DNA of 64,000 bases from Yponomeuta sedellus (Eukaryota; Arthropoda; Insecta; Lepidoptera; Yponomeutidae), in the NCBI GenBank assembly GCA_934045075.1, contig OW203729.1:3094316-3158315 (forward strand). The letters run 5' to 3'. Position numbers and translations under genes: made by a program. Shown here one piece after another: positions 13,901-22,562 of this stretch; the stretch's first letter is position 1, and each line of letters starts with the position of its first letter. The notes beneath the pieces were generated by a model. That model was not told the DNA's origin, searched no databases, and worked only from the letters and a program-made list of their open reading frames with translations.

Positions 13901-14059
13901 CACGACATGATCGTTTATATCAATTTTGTGATTCAACAGGCGTAATGTTGCTTCGTCCTAATTAAGCAAAAGGCATAACAAGCTGCGCAGGCCATATTAT
14001 AAGTTGAGCATATTAAGCTCAGTTATACTGTCCTATTTAAGTCAGTAATTTGAGGACTG
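7990..14059. other. Long stretch without recognised genes
   Basis: About 6 kb of AT-rich DNA. Small items only: ACAGGGTGGTCCAGAAATCA at 8560, a common repeat start; LINE-like tails at 9484-9510 (TTTATTTATTTATTTATC, minus) and 10195-10220; GCGCGTGCGC patches near 9182 and 9848; a CpG-rich island-like patch at 11465-11600; a 10-bp hairpin at 11365-11395. If the window holds a host gene, its small exons could be hidden here. Confidence 0.4.
13204..13638 (+). other. Longest unassigned open frame outside repeats (144 codons)
   Basis: Begins with TTG, not ATG, in AT-rich DNA. The first 85 residues look soluble (FRDLCKNAAKIQASMKFELK); the rest is hydrophobic low-complexity. No motif, signal peptide or relative recognised, and no splice context. 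It may be chance or an old degraded element. Confidence 0.15.
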
Positions 14060-14073
14060 TTTGACAGTGACTT

Positions 14074-14231
14074 ATACTATTTTTATTTTAAATGCACTAA
14101 CCCGTGCTAAGGACAAATTTAAAAACCTATTTAGAGGCTAAAAATTTCACCCATGCCGGGATTCGTGCCTGGCACGGATAGCCAGAGTTTGCGGGTTCGA
14201 ATGGGTGAAATTTTTAGCCTCTAAATAGGTT
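14074..14231 (-). mobile_element. SINE S1 with inverted half, flanked by 14-bp target duplication
   Basis: The left part is an S1 3' end in minus orientation (AATGCACTAACCCGTGC to CATGCCGGGATTCG). The right part is S1 in plus orientation (TGGCACGGATAGCCAGAG to CCTCTAAATAGGTTT). TTTGACAGTGACTT occurs at 14060-14073 and 14232-14245, so the palindrome arrived in one insertion. Confidence 0.88.
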
Positions 14232-14529
14232 TTTGACAGTGACTTGTTTTACAACAACGCGAACAAATCTTTAACTTAATAAACGTGAATGTATCAAGAG
14301 AGAGTGTATTTTTTTGTTTACCACATTTAATTACATCTCACCGTTTGGCAATTTTCCGCAAATTAGAAAGAAGCTTTACTATGTTCAGCTAACGTAAATC
14401 TGTAGATATTGATGTCTGTAAATGTCACATTGCTAGATAGAGAACAGATAGATGGATAGAGAACACTTTGTTGTACATAAAAAAGGAAAGTACACAGATG
14501 AAAAAAAGGCTGGTAAAGCCACCTCAATA

Positions 14530-14668
14530 ACATAACATAACATTTTACATACTGGCACATACATTGCTGCTGGCCCCACACTAGGATACCCTGTGTCGTG
14601 GGAACCAGAAACAACGACATCACAAACATGTAAACATCCAAGACATGGACTTTTTTTTTTGTTTCCAG
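14530..14668 (-). mobile_element. SINE S4, 5'-truncated
   Basis: Minus-strand S4 tail: GTTTCTGGTTCCCACGACAC, GGGTATCCTAGTGTGGGGCC, ending TATGTTATGTTATG at 14530-14545. The tRNA-like core is mostly lost. Confidence 0.7.
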
Positions 14669-14688
14669 CCGGATAAACTGTTTTATGA

Positions 14689-14775
14689 AGAATTTAAGAT
14701 AAGATAAGAATATTCTTTATGTACACTGGAAAAACAACAAATACAAAACAATTGCAAATATACATAGTACATAGT
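14689..14775 (-). mobile_element. LINE-A-related 3' end
   Basis: On the minus strand: TTGTTTTTCCAGTGTACATA, AAGAATATTC, TTATCTTATCTT. Same subfamily as 6325-6458, further truncated. A weaker related end (minus strand) lies at about 14436-14500. Confidence 0.6.
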
Positions 14776-15033
14776 AGTAGTATTTACTTCAATTAAATTC
14801 AATGATTACCAATCAGACAGAAAGAACGACACGAAAAAGCCACAAATTGTTTATTCACTTCGGAGTAAAAAATTACATTGTGTTATTATTGCCAATCAGG
14901 TTAATAATGAGATATGATTTATTCCTTACGAGAAGCAAAACATAATTATGGTTTCTTTTATTAATATCCATCAAGGCGACATCTGGTTGTTTTGACAATG
15001 TCGCGTCGAATTATTTTCTTTTGTACTATAAAT

Positions 15034-15343
15034 GCTCGTCGACATGTGTATTCTGCCCATCCTAACCTACGGCGCTCAAACCTGGTCTTTGACTGTCCAA
15101 ACTCAAGATTTGTCAACGTGCAATGGAGCGCAGCATACTTGGTGTTAAGTTGATAGATCGTGTCCGAAACACCACGCTGCGCTCTAAGACAGGAATACGC
15201 GATGTTGGTGTGGCGACCGCTCAACTTAAGTGGAGCTGGGCTGGTCACGTTTGCCGGATGGATCCGAACCGGTGGGCGGAAAAAAAAGAGAGGGGAAGCC
15301 TTTGCCTAGCAGTGGGACACAAAACAGGCTAACTAAAAAAAAA
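15034..15343 (+). mobile_element. RTE-like LINE 3' end with perfect target duplication
   Basis: The plus strand encodes a broken LINE C-terminus: ILPILTYGAQTWSLT, then after a frame change AMERSILGVKL, DRVRNTTLRSKTG and LKWSWAGHVCRMD. A noncoding end CCTAGCAGTGGGACAC and an A-tract follow. GTACTATAAAT occurs at 15023-15033 and again at 15344-15354, giving an exact 310-bp insertion. It is dead through truncation and frameshift. Confidence 0.88.
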
Positions 15344-15694
15344 GTACTATAAATACTATACCTTCGTTTACTCTGTACTACAAGTTTCTACGATCTAAAT
15401 AAACATTTATTTTAAATACAACCGAAATAAAGAAATGTGTTAGTCTATGTATACTCGAATCCGGATTCAAACGCTCGTTTTTACATGGCCTATCTACGAC
15501 CCACAATGCAGGGCACAGAAAAGATAAGTCACAACTACGCCGCGGGTTTCCTCACGATATTTTTCTTCAGTTAGTCTGTATTGCTACTACGAATACACTG
15601 ATGGATGTAACTTTGAAAATAATAGTCATAAGAAGGTACATTCCCGCACTGGGAATAGATCCTGAGTCCGAAATACAATTTTTTTTTATTGACT

Positions 15695-15795
15695 ATAAAA
15701 ACAAGTGGCCATGAACAGCGAGGAATGGAAGACAAAAGAAGAGGCCTTTGCCCAGCAGTGAGACACAATCGAGGCTACATTAAAAAAAAAGTTCA
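15695..15795 (+). mobile_element. RTE-like LINE extreme 3' end
   Basis: About 100 bp ending AAGAGGCCTTTGCCCAGCAG, then TGAGACACAATCGAGGCTAC and an A-tract. It has the same terminal sequence as the element at 15034-15343. No target duplication recognised. Confidence 0.65.
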
Positions 15796-15944
15796 ATTAA
15801 TGAACGTCAAAATTGTTAATTTCATAAGAAATTTACAATTAATAGATTATCTGGAGAAAAACCCAACAAAGAAACTCCAAGTTTATTCTTTTCAAAACAG
15901 GTTTTAATTATCAGTGTTTTCAATGGGCTGGTAAGGGACGTCTC

Positions 15945-16142
15945 AGACGGACTTACATCGACCAAATAGGGGGTGTATTAGCAAAGGGAAAGTTAAAGTA
16001 CCCGGAACCGGCGTGTGTGCATGCAACGACTTATGAACGTTGATGAAGCGAAGGTGATCTGTCAGGATCGTGGCAAGTGGCAGTCCCTGGTCTCTGCCTA
16101 CCCCTCTGGGATACAGGCGTGAGGTTATGTATGTAAGGGTGT
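15945..16142 (+). mobile_element. LINE-type ORF 3' terminus leading into the (ATGT)n array
   Basis: The plus strand encodes RRTYIDQIGGVLAKGKL; after one frame change come RLMNVDEAKVICQDRGKW and SLVSAYPSG, then a stop. It is the longest of three copies of this terminus. Its GGTTATGTATGTA tail passes directly into the 300-bp tetranucleotide array. Confidence 0.65.
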
Positions 16143-16442
16143 ATGTATGTATGTATGTATGTATGTATGTATGTATGTATGTATGTATGTATGTATGTAT
16201 GTATGTATGTATGTATGTATGTATGTATGTATGTATGTATGTATGTATGTATGTATGTATGTATGTATGTATGTATGTATGTATGTATGTATGTATGTAT
16301 GTATGTATGTATGTATGTATGTATGTATGTATGTATGTATGTATGTATGTATGTATGTATGTATGTATGTATGTATGTATGTATGTATGTATGTATGTAT
16401 GTATGTATGTATGTATGTATGTATGTATGTATGTATGTATGT
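16142..16442. repeat. (ATGT)n tetranucleotide microsatellite, 300 bp
   Basis: About 75 uninterrupted ATGT units. It starts where a LINE-type terminus ends in GGTTATGTATGTA. Open frames here on both strands are artefacts. Confidence 0.97.
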
Positions 16443-16529
16443 TTTCAATGTAACTACCACCGCATCCTTAGGTACATATACTTAGACTCTAAATCTGATA
16501 TTTTTGACATGACAACACAGAGCGAATGA

Positions 16530-16794
16530 CAATTAGTAGGCACCAGGAGCATTAGCCGTATAAACAACTCATTTTGAAATCTTATCTGCGATCGCTGCAA
16601 CGCGAGTTCAGTTCGGCTGGTCCTGTTTTACCCACACGATTGCACCCAAAGGTCGCAAATATGTTATTATTACGGCGCCCCACTATGCCATTCGTATTAG
16701 GCAATTTTTTGACGAAACGTTAGACCTGATTTTGTAAAACCTGCAGTGTCGTCTGTGAATAAGTCTTTGGCATAAACCCGAATACGTCGATAGT
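16530..16794. other. No feature seen
   Basis: Nothing recognised between the (ATGT)n array and the H copy. Confidence 0.45.
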
Positions 16795-16970
16795 TAGTAG
16801 TCGGTAAGCCAAGTCAGAGGCCTTAGGGCGGCTTGAAAACTTCTGACAGTAAGACCAGTCACTAGTCTTGCAAGCCTCCACTGACCCGGACTTACCCCCC
16901 GTGGTGGAGTATGGCCTATACATTCCTCAGGAAAGAGACCCGTGCCCCTCGGTGGGGACATAATGGGTTG
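16795..16970 (+). repeat. Repeat H, partial
   Basis: CCAAGTCAGAGGCCTTAGGG, CCGTGGTGGAGTATGGCC, CGGTGGGGACATAATGGG; more diverged than other copies. S2 follows immediately. Confidence 0.7.
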
Positions 16971-16984
16971 ATGACGATTATAAT

Positions 16985-17235
16985 CGAGGGCGGCCTCGTT
17001 GGCGCAGCGGTTTGGCACGCTGCTGTAAAACCGTAGGTCTCGAGTTCGATCCCCGGCCGGGTCAAACTAGGAAACGAACTTTTCTAGTTTGTCGCGGGTC
17101 TTGGATGTTATCTATGTATTTATTGTATTAAATCTATCGTCGAGTTAGCACCTATAACACAAGTCATTTAGTTGTACTTAGTATAGGGCTAACGAGATCT
17201 GTGTAATATGTCCATGAATATTTATTTATTTATAA
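16985..17235 (+). mobile_element. SINE S2 (tRNA-derived)
   Basis: 5' tRNA-like head GGCCTCGTTGGCGCAGCGGT with B-box GAGTTCGATCCCCGG, then CTTTTCTAGTTTGTC, GGTCTTGGATGTTATCTATG and GTCCATGAATATTTATTTAT. Other copies are at 19316-19560 (+) and 40297-40520 (-). Confidence 0.85.
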
Positions 17236-17324
17236 TGATAAACGCGAATACGAATAGACAAATGAAGCAACAGCATTGGTGATGGGAATCGGCAAGTTAA
17301 CATGAAAGCAGGACGATACAATGG

Positions 17325-17525
17325 AAGGTCATCAGGAAGATGATGACGATAGCTGGCAACTGATGTGTTAGGTTTAAGTTGACTTGAGAAAATATGGTCA
17401 GAGTGGAGTTGTTTTTCCCGCTGCCTTCCATACACTATGGCCCGAAGGCATTCGCTTACTTTTTACATTGTACAATGACATTCGTCAATTCTTTACGCGG
17501 AAATAAATTTGATTTGATGAAGTTT
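17325..17525 (+). mobile_element. LINE 3' UTR with (GATTT)n tail
   Basis: Second copy of the family at 3640-3878: GATGATGACGATAGCTGGCA, TGGCCCGAAGGCATTCG, then GGAAATAAATTTGATTTGAT. Confidence 0.6.
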
Positions 17526-18864
17526 AAGAAGTTTTATATGACTATAAAGACACAATAAAGTTTAGTCTGCTTCAATTAACAACTTAATCGATGTGTTACA
17601 ATTAAGAAAGCATTTACAGAATATATTATGCGGACGATGATCAGATGGACTTACGCAGATAATAGATATAGGCTTTCGACTGGAAGTTGGAATTATACGG
17701 GAAAAGGTCCCGTCTCAATATATTGTGCTTCTGATTACCTGTAAGCGACGACGGGTGAATTAATGAATGGTGTTTTTATAGGATGAGTCCGACCATGAAT
17801 CGCTCTCATCCGCAGAGTTTCATTTCTACTCTTCCTTACAATGGCCGGTATACATGTGTTTAGTGATTAAGTATAAGAAGTTTAAAAACATAAGTTCGGA
17901 ATCATTTACTTTAAATTTGGTCGGTAGAGTCGAATAAAGAATTTAAATTCTTAAATTTTTTTTTATGCACTAACCCGTGCTAAGGACAATTTTTAAAAAC
18001 CTATTTAGAGGCTCAAACTTCCACCTGTACGTAAATTCCTGTACGTAATACAGTGCATTGTAGAGACATCAGAGAAATTTCACTTATGCCGGGTAGTCGC
18101 CCATTAGCTGTTGGGAGAGCGCCGGCACGGTTAGCCAGAGATCGCGGGTTCGAGTCCCGGCATGGGTTTAGCCTCTAAAGTCATATTCTTTTTAATGGAC
18201 TAACCCGTGCTAAGGACAATTTTAAAAAACCTATTCTCTACGTAATACAGAGAATATTGTAGAGAGGTTCGAAATTTCACTGATGCCGGTGAGTCGCCCA
18301 TTAGCTCAGTTGGCACGGATAGCCAGAGGTCGCGGGTTCGAATCCCGGCAAGGGTGGAATTTTTTGCCTCTAAATAGGTTCTCTTAATAGGTTTTTTAAA
18401 TTTTACATTCTCTTTGCCGAATGTCAAGGTATAACGTAAGCCGCTGCCTTCAGGACGTAGTGTCCGACCAGGATTCGCTCTGTTTCGCTCTGGTCTCTAC
18501 CAAGCATGATTAAGCTATGCGATTAAGAGCGAAACGCGGTCCGATTCTTCAATGTACCTCATACAATATCGGACTCATACGCTCAAATAGCAAACAAGTG
18601 AATCCGGAAGAACACTTTTAAGGTCAGCTATTACCGGTTCCGACCGGTTCCACGCCCAACCGGGAAGGCAGCTCACCGGGATTTATAGCTCGCCGCGCGC
18701 GGTGTTAGGTTATGAATTATGCTGTTTAGAAGCTGAATAATTAGCATAGATTAGATCCGATCGTGTCTGGCGAGGTACGCTTGTCAATACCCACTTTACT
18801 CGATGGTGGCAGCTGGTGTTTTGAGCCGGGGGTTGCCACTCATTTCGCTTGATGAGCTTTGACG
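17526..18864. other. Unassigned apart from S1 copies
   Basis: Outside 17960-18385 nothing is recognised; 18640-18700 is locally GC-rich. Confidence 0.4.
17960..18385 (-). mobile_element. Two consecutive SINE S1 copies with 5' inversions
   Basis: In each copy a short minus-oriented 3' end (tail to AAACCTATT) is joined to a plus-oriented body. Copy one: 17965-18035, then body 18036-18178 with TTCGAGTCCCGGCATGGG. Copy two: 18196-18235, then body 18236-18385 (ACGTAATACAGAGAATATTG, GGTTCGAATCCCGGCAAGGG). The joint is at AATAGGTTTTTAAA both times. I could not confirm clean target duplications. Confidence 0.75.
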
Positions 18865-19210
18865 GGTTATAACATATTTTAAACTTTCGCGACTTGAACT
18901 CATAGTTAGAATATTTTCGGGGCTTAATTAATCGCGTAGTAACTTATTGCTATTTTACCTCGACGTTTCGACGACGTTACAGTCATCGTGGTCACGAGAA
19001 GACTGACGGCTGGCACCCGTTCGCATCTTCGGCTGATAAGGTTTCAGACTACCCTCAATCAGCCATCACAAAGCACTATTAGGGTTGCGACACACTACAC
19101 TGACAATGTCGGACGATAAGCCATGCGACTTTTTTCCACTCGAACACTTCTTGAACGTCGAGGTAAAATAGCAATAAATTACTACGCGATTAAGCCCCGA
19201 AAATATTCTA
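18865..19210. repeat. Inverted-repeat element with type c Penelope-like core
   Basis: 18915-18975 (CGGGGCTTAATTAATCGCGT, TATTGCTATTTTACCTCGAC) is repeated in inverse at 19155-19203. Just inside the left arm, the minus strand reads CGTGACCACGATGACTGTAA, CGTCGTCGAAACGTCGAGG. A related fragment is at 40140-40250. Confidence 0.5.
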
Positions 19211-19315
19211 TTTGACGGGTTAATTCGTGAATGCTATCAATGTACACCAGGGAGCCTATTCTCGCCCATGCGAATTGAAAGCGTAGTCGCAAAATATTCG
19301 AAGACTTAGACATTT

Positions 19316-19560
19316 TGACGGCCTCGGTGGCGCAGCGGTTTGGCACGCTGACTGTAAAACTGAAGGTCTTGAGTTCGATCCCCGGCCGGGTCAAACTAGG
19401 AAACGAACTTTTCTAGTTTGTCTCGGGTCTTGGATGTTATCTATGTATTTATTCTATTAAATCTATCGTCGAGTTAGCACCTATGATACAAGTCATTTAA
19501 TTGTACTTAGTATAGGGCTAACGAGATCTGTGTAATATGTCCATGAATATTCATTTATTA
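19316..19560 (+). mobile_element. SINE S2 (tRNA-derived)
   Basis: Near-identical in length and order to 16985-17235: GGCCTCGGTGGCGCAGCGGT, GAGTTCGATCCCCGGCC, GTATAGGGCTAACGAGATC, ending CATGAATATTCATTTATTAT. Confidence 0.85.
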
Positions 19561-19739
19561 TTTGTCGCATAAAAATAAGATGACTCGAATTAAGACTATT
19601 TATGGACTATGTATGGGATTACTATGGGATGACTATGTATTAATACTATGTATGGGATTTCAAAAACAACCTAGCGAAAGTCGGACTTGTGCACTGAAGT
19701 TTCGGTACCACATTTTTTAAGTAGTCTGTGTACGTCACG

Positions 19740-19870
19740 CTGCAAAGCACAGAACTTCTCTCAGAAAGAGAGAGTCTGGGTTTAATTACCACGCGTGACC
19801 AGCGTGGATTGGCAAATTGAAGCGCTGACACCTCAGTCATGCAGGTTTCCTCACGATGTTTTCGTTTCGG
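19740..19870 (-). mobile_element. SINE S3/S5 tail fragment
   Basis: TCTCTCAGAAAGAGAGAGTC, GGATTGGCAAATTGAAGCGC, CATGCAGGTTTCCTCACGAT; minus orientation, adjoining an H copy at 19888. Confidence 0.5.
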
Positions 19871-19887
19871 TTAGCGTACAATGATGT

Positions 19888-19975
19888 CAACCCTTTGTAC
19901 GTCCCCACTGCTGGGGCACGGGTCTGTTCCTGCATCGCAGGAAGGTTAGGCCATACTCCACCATGGAGGCACGCA
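19888..19975 (-). repeat. Repeat H, end fragment
   Basis: GTCAACCCTTTGTACGTCCC, CATCGCAGGAAGGTTAGGCC, CTCCACCATGGAGG. Confidence 0.65.
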
Positions 19976-20594
19976 GTGCACATCTGCGATCATGAATCTT
20001 AAAGTGGTAACAATTTCCGACTGTACATGTAAACAAACGATGGCTAAGTTTTTTGGCAACTTTTTCTGTTCAATACAGGCAACGGCACTTTGGCAATCGG
20101 GGACATTTTTAAAAACCTATTTAGAGGCTAAAAATTCCAAATTAAATTAATTCTGGGACATTGTTTTTTATATGGTGTAGGCTTGCCCTGCACCAATACC
20201 ATCCTGACAGCTTAGTCGGCCAAATATTGAGTTGCGTATCAAATACAGCTAAAGTTGTAGCTAAGCTCTCATAGCTATGGACCTCTACATCGAAATATCA
20301 TATTAAAGATTTTATTTCTCTTCGAGCTTCTGAACGGTACCCTCTTCACTACTGTTATTTATCCATCAATTCAGTGACAAAAGAGATTTGCGGAGTCTAA
20401 ATGACTTTTCCACGGAATCCCTTGTGTCGCAACCCACAACTTCGAGAGGAATGGCGAGGCGAGAAGTAACAGTGTTACTGTCCTTAAAGTACACGGAATA
20501 TCCACAGCTGGTTTAAGGTGTTTAACTATTGGTTTCTATTTTATGAAATGCGAACAAGAAGCGCTTGTGGCCTTGGCGAACCGAGTGATTGGAA

Positions 20595-20866
20595 TCGATC
20601 ACTTGAGTTAAGCAACAACAGGCGCGGTCAGGTGCAGGATACACAAGGCACGTTAAGCCGTTGGTGCCGGCTGTCATGCCATGGCAGTCGTTAAGCCATG
20701 TCAGAGGCCTTATGGGCGGCTTGATAACTTCTGACAGTAAGGCCCACCACTGTCTTACAATCCTCCACCAACCCGGACTTGGCCCCCGTGGTGGAGTATG
20801 GCCTAACCTTCCTGCGATGCAGGAAGAGACCCGTGCCCCAGCAGTGGGGACATACAAGGGTTGATA
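20595..20866 (+). repeat. Repeat H, best copy
   Basis: Family H is a roughly 330-bp SINE-like repeat. I orient it so that it ends GTGCCCCAGCAGTGGGGACA, TACAAGGGTTGAT, because that end resembles RTE LINE tails. This copy has TGAGTTAAGCAACAACAGGC, GGCACGTTAAGCCGTTGGTG, CCGGACTTGGCCCCCGTGGT and CTTCCTGCGATGCAGGAAG. It has no tRNA boxes. A short frame recurs between copies (GGLITSDSKAHHC) but its meaning is unclear. Confidence 0.8.
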
Positions 20867-20999
20867 ACGAACAAGAGTTGGTTTTTTGCACTTTACTTTG
20901 CAAATCGATCCGGTGTTAATTAGACCTGAGATTTCCGCACTTTACCTCATAGTTGGGCCGTTGTACGTAACAAGCGCTGAGGTATGTTGTTTTCAGACA

Positions 21000-21175
21000 C
21001 TAGGGTTTCCTCACGATGTTTTCCTTCACAGTTAGCGAGTGGTATTGCTACTATAACTTCACACAATCATGCACATAACTTAGAAAACAAAGTCATTCGT
21101 ACATGCCGGGGTACGAACCTACGAACTCCCGATTGAGAAGCCAGCGTTCTACCGATCCGCTGCCACCGGTTTTTA
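21000..21175 (-). mobile_element. SINE S5
   Basis: Minus strand: core with AGCGGATCGGTAGAACGCTG and TTCGTAGGTTCGTACCCCGG, then TTTGTTTTCTAAGTTATGTG and AGTAGCAATACCACTCGC, ending at GGAAACC near 21000. Confidence 0.65.
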
Positions 21176-22199
21176 GTAAGTAGGTAAATCATTTATTTCC
21201 AAAAAGACAATGCAAATTAACGTAGGTAACTTGTAAATAGACTGTAGAGGGTATTAAAAAAATTGTTTTCCGTTTCCCGGCAGTCCCCAAAATAGGCTTG
21301 TATCTTGGGGACTTCGATCCGGTCCTATTCAAATCAGAAGAGCAACCCTTTTATTAGCGTCATGATTTTGCATGATAAGTATATCTAATTTTATTCGTAA
21401 GTATTACCGACCAAAGTAGGTACCTATCATCATAATAATAGTTGCATCAGCAAGAATTGTTGATTGTGGGTATGTAAACGTTAAGTTGACCGGCAAAAAC
21501 GTAGTAAACATATTGAAGGGTAGTTTTAAAAAGAAAAGGGAAACCGAGTGGGGTTTGAAAGTGGCTTCACGTCGCACGCTAGCGGCGGGAATCATTGCGT
21601 TCCCGAATACGTTGCTGATCGGATCCCCTGCACAAACTTCATATTATTAGTAACAGAACCTATCCTAATAAAACAGCGGCCAGTTTGCGCACAGAATCAC
21701 GTACGTCAGCCGGATGTAAGCGCATTTTAAAAGCTATAAAATGTAAATTAGCTTAGACAGGTCGAGGGAACACGAGTACGGACAATAAAAGTACATAAGT
21801 GGCGTTTACGCATGGCACTGGACCTGTATTGGAGCTTACTTTACTACGCTCCTTACTAGTGTGTGATATCCGAGGAGCGTTGACACCAGGCTAGTTACTT
21901 GCTCGTCGAAATATACAATCATAAATTTGGATTCCAACAGGACGACGTGAATATAGATTGATAGAAACATTTTATTGTACATAAAAAAGGAAATTATAAA
22001 GATATTTCATATAGAGTAAAATATGTGTCGGTGTCTCAAACTCCGAAATGTCGGGTAATAAGGTAATTACGTGTTACCTAATAAATAATCGCGATTAGAC
22101 CCATTTAATATGTAACAATTGTACAATTGATGAGTCCAATACAAAAAAATATTTTATTCTAGCCAACGAATAGGTTAGGAGAATAAGACAGGGTAGTAC
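21176..22199. other. Unassigned
   Basis: No gene or repeat recognised up to 21955, where remnants listed separately begin. Confidence 0.4.
21955..22140. repeat. LINE-A-like tail remnant next to a Penelope-like terminal remnant
   Basis: 21958-22010 resembles a minus-strand LINE 3' end (GATAGAAACATTTTATTGTA). 22050-22140 matches the repeat GGTAATTACGTGTTACCTAA, TAAATAATCGCGATTAGACC also seen near 39190 and 43600. Both are short and decayed. Confidence 0.45.
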
Positions 22200-22562
22200 A
22201 AAACGGAGTGAAAAGTTAGATAGATAGAAGATAGATAGATAGAATATTCTTTATTGTACACAGAAATTACAGTAACAGAACCTAGATAAAAATATAGTAC
22301 AAATGGCGGCCTTATTACTAAAAGCAATTTCTTCCAGGCAACCATAGACGGAGACATGAAAGAAATTAGAGACGGGTAGTCGGTGCAATACAGAAATAGT
22401 GAAATTAGAATTCAACGAAATTTATATAAACTTACTTAAACCACATACATAAATAATTAAATAAATAAATAATTAAGATATACATACATACATACATACT
22501 AATAAATAAATTATATATGGGAAGAGGAAATAATATAATATACCTACGTAATATTTACTGCA
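22200..22562 (-). mobile_element. LINE-A copy 1 3' UTR with (TCTA)n-type tail
   Basis: Read on the minus strand, the sequence after the ORF stop runs through an A/T-rich stretch with a short (ATGT)n run near 22480-22500. It then reaches a conserved block (TTGCTTTTAGTAATAAGG) and ends CAATAAAGAATATTC followed by TCTATCTATC repeats near 22205-22250. The same block recurs at 55.1, 60.9 and 6.3 kb, which defines it as the family's 3' end. A tetranucleotide tail in place of poly(A) is known for several LINE clades. Confidence 0.8.

Larger units (their letters stand above)
19561..20594. other. Fragments only
   Basis: Short ACTATGTATGGGATT repeats at 19600-19660, S5 tail 19740-19870, H fragment 19888-19975, a 35-bp S1 piece at 20107-20140 and the CATCCTGACAGCTTAGTCGG repeat at 20165-20215. 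The rest is unassigned. Confidence 0.45.

Noticed and set aside
16070..16529. Four overlapping open frames on both strands
   Set aside because: All are translations of the (ATGT)n array.
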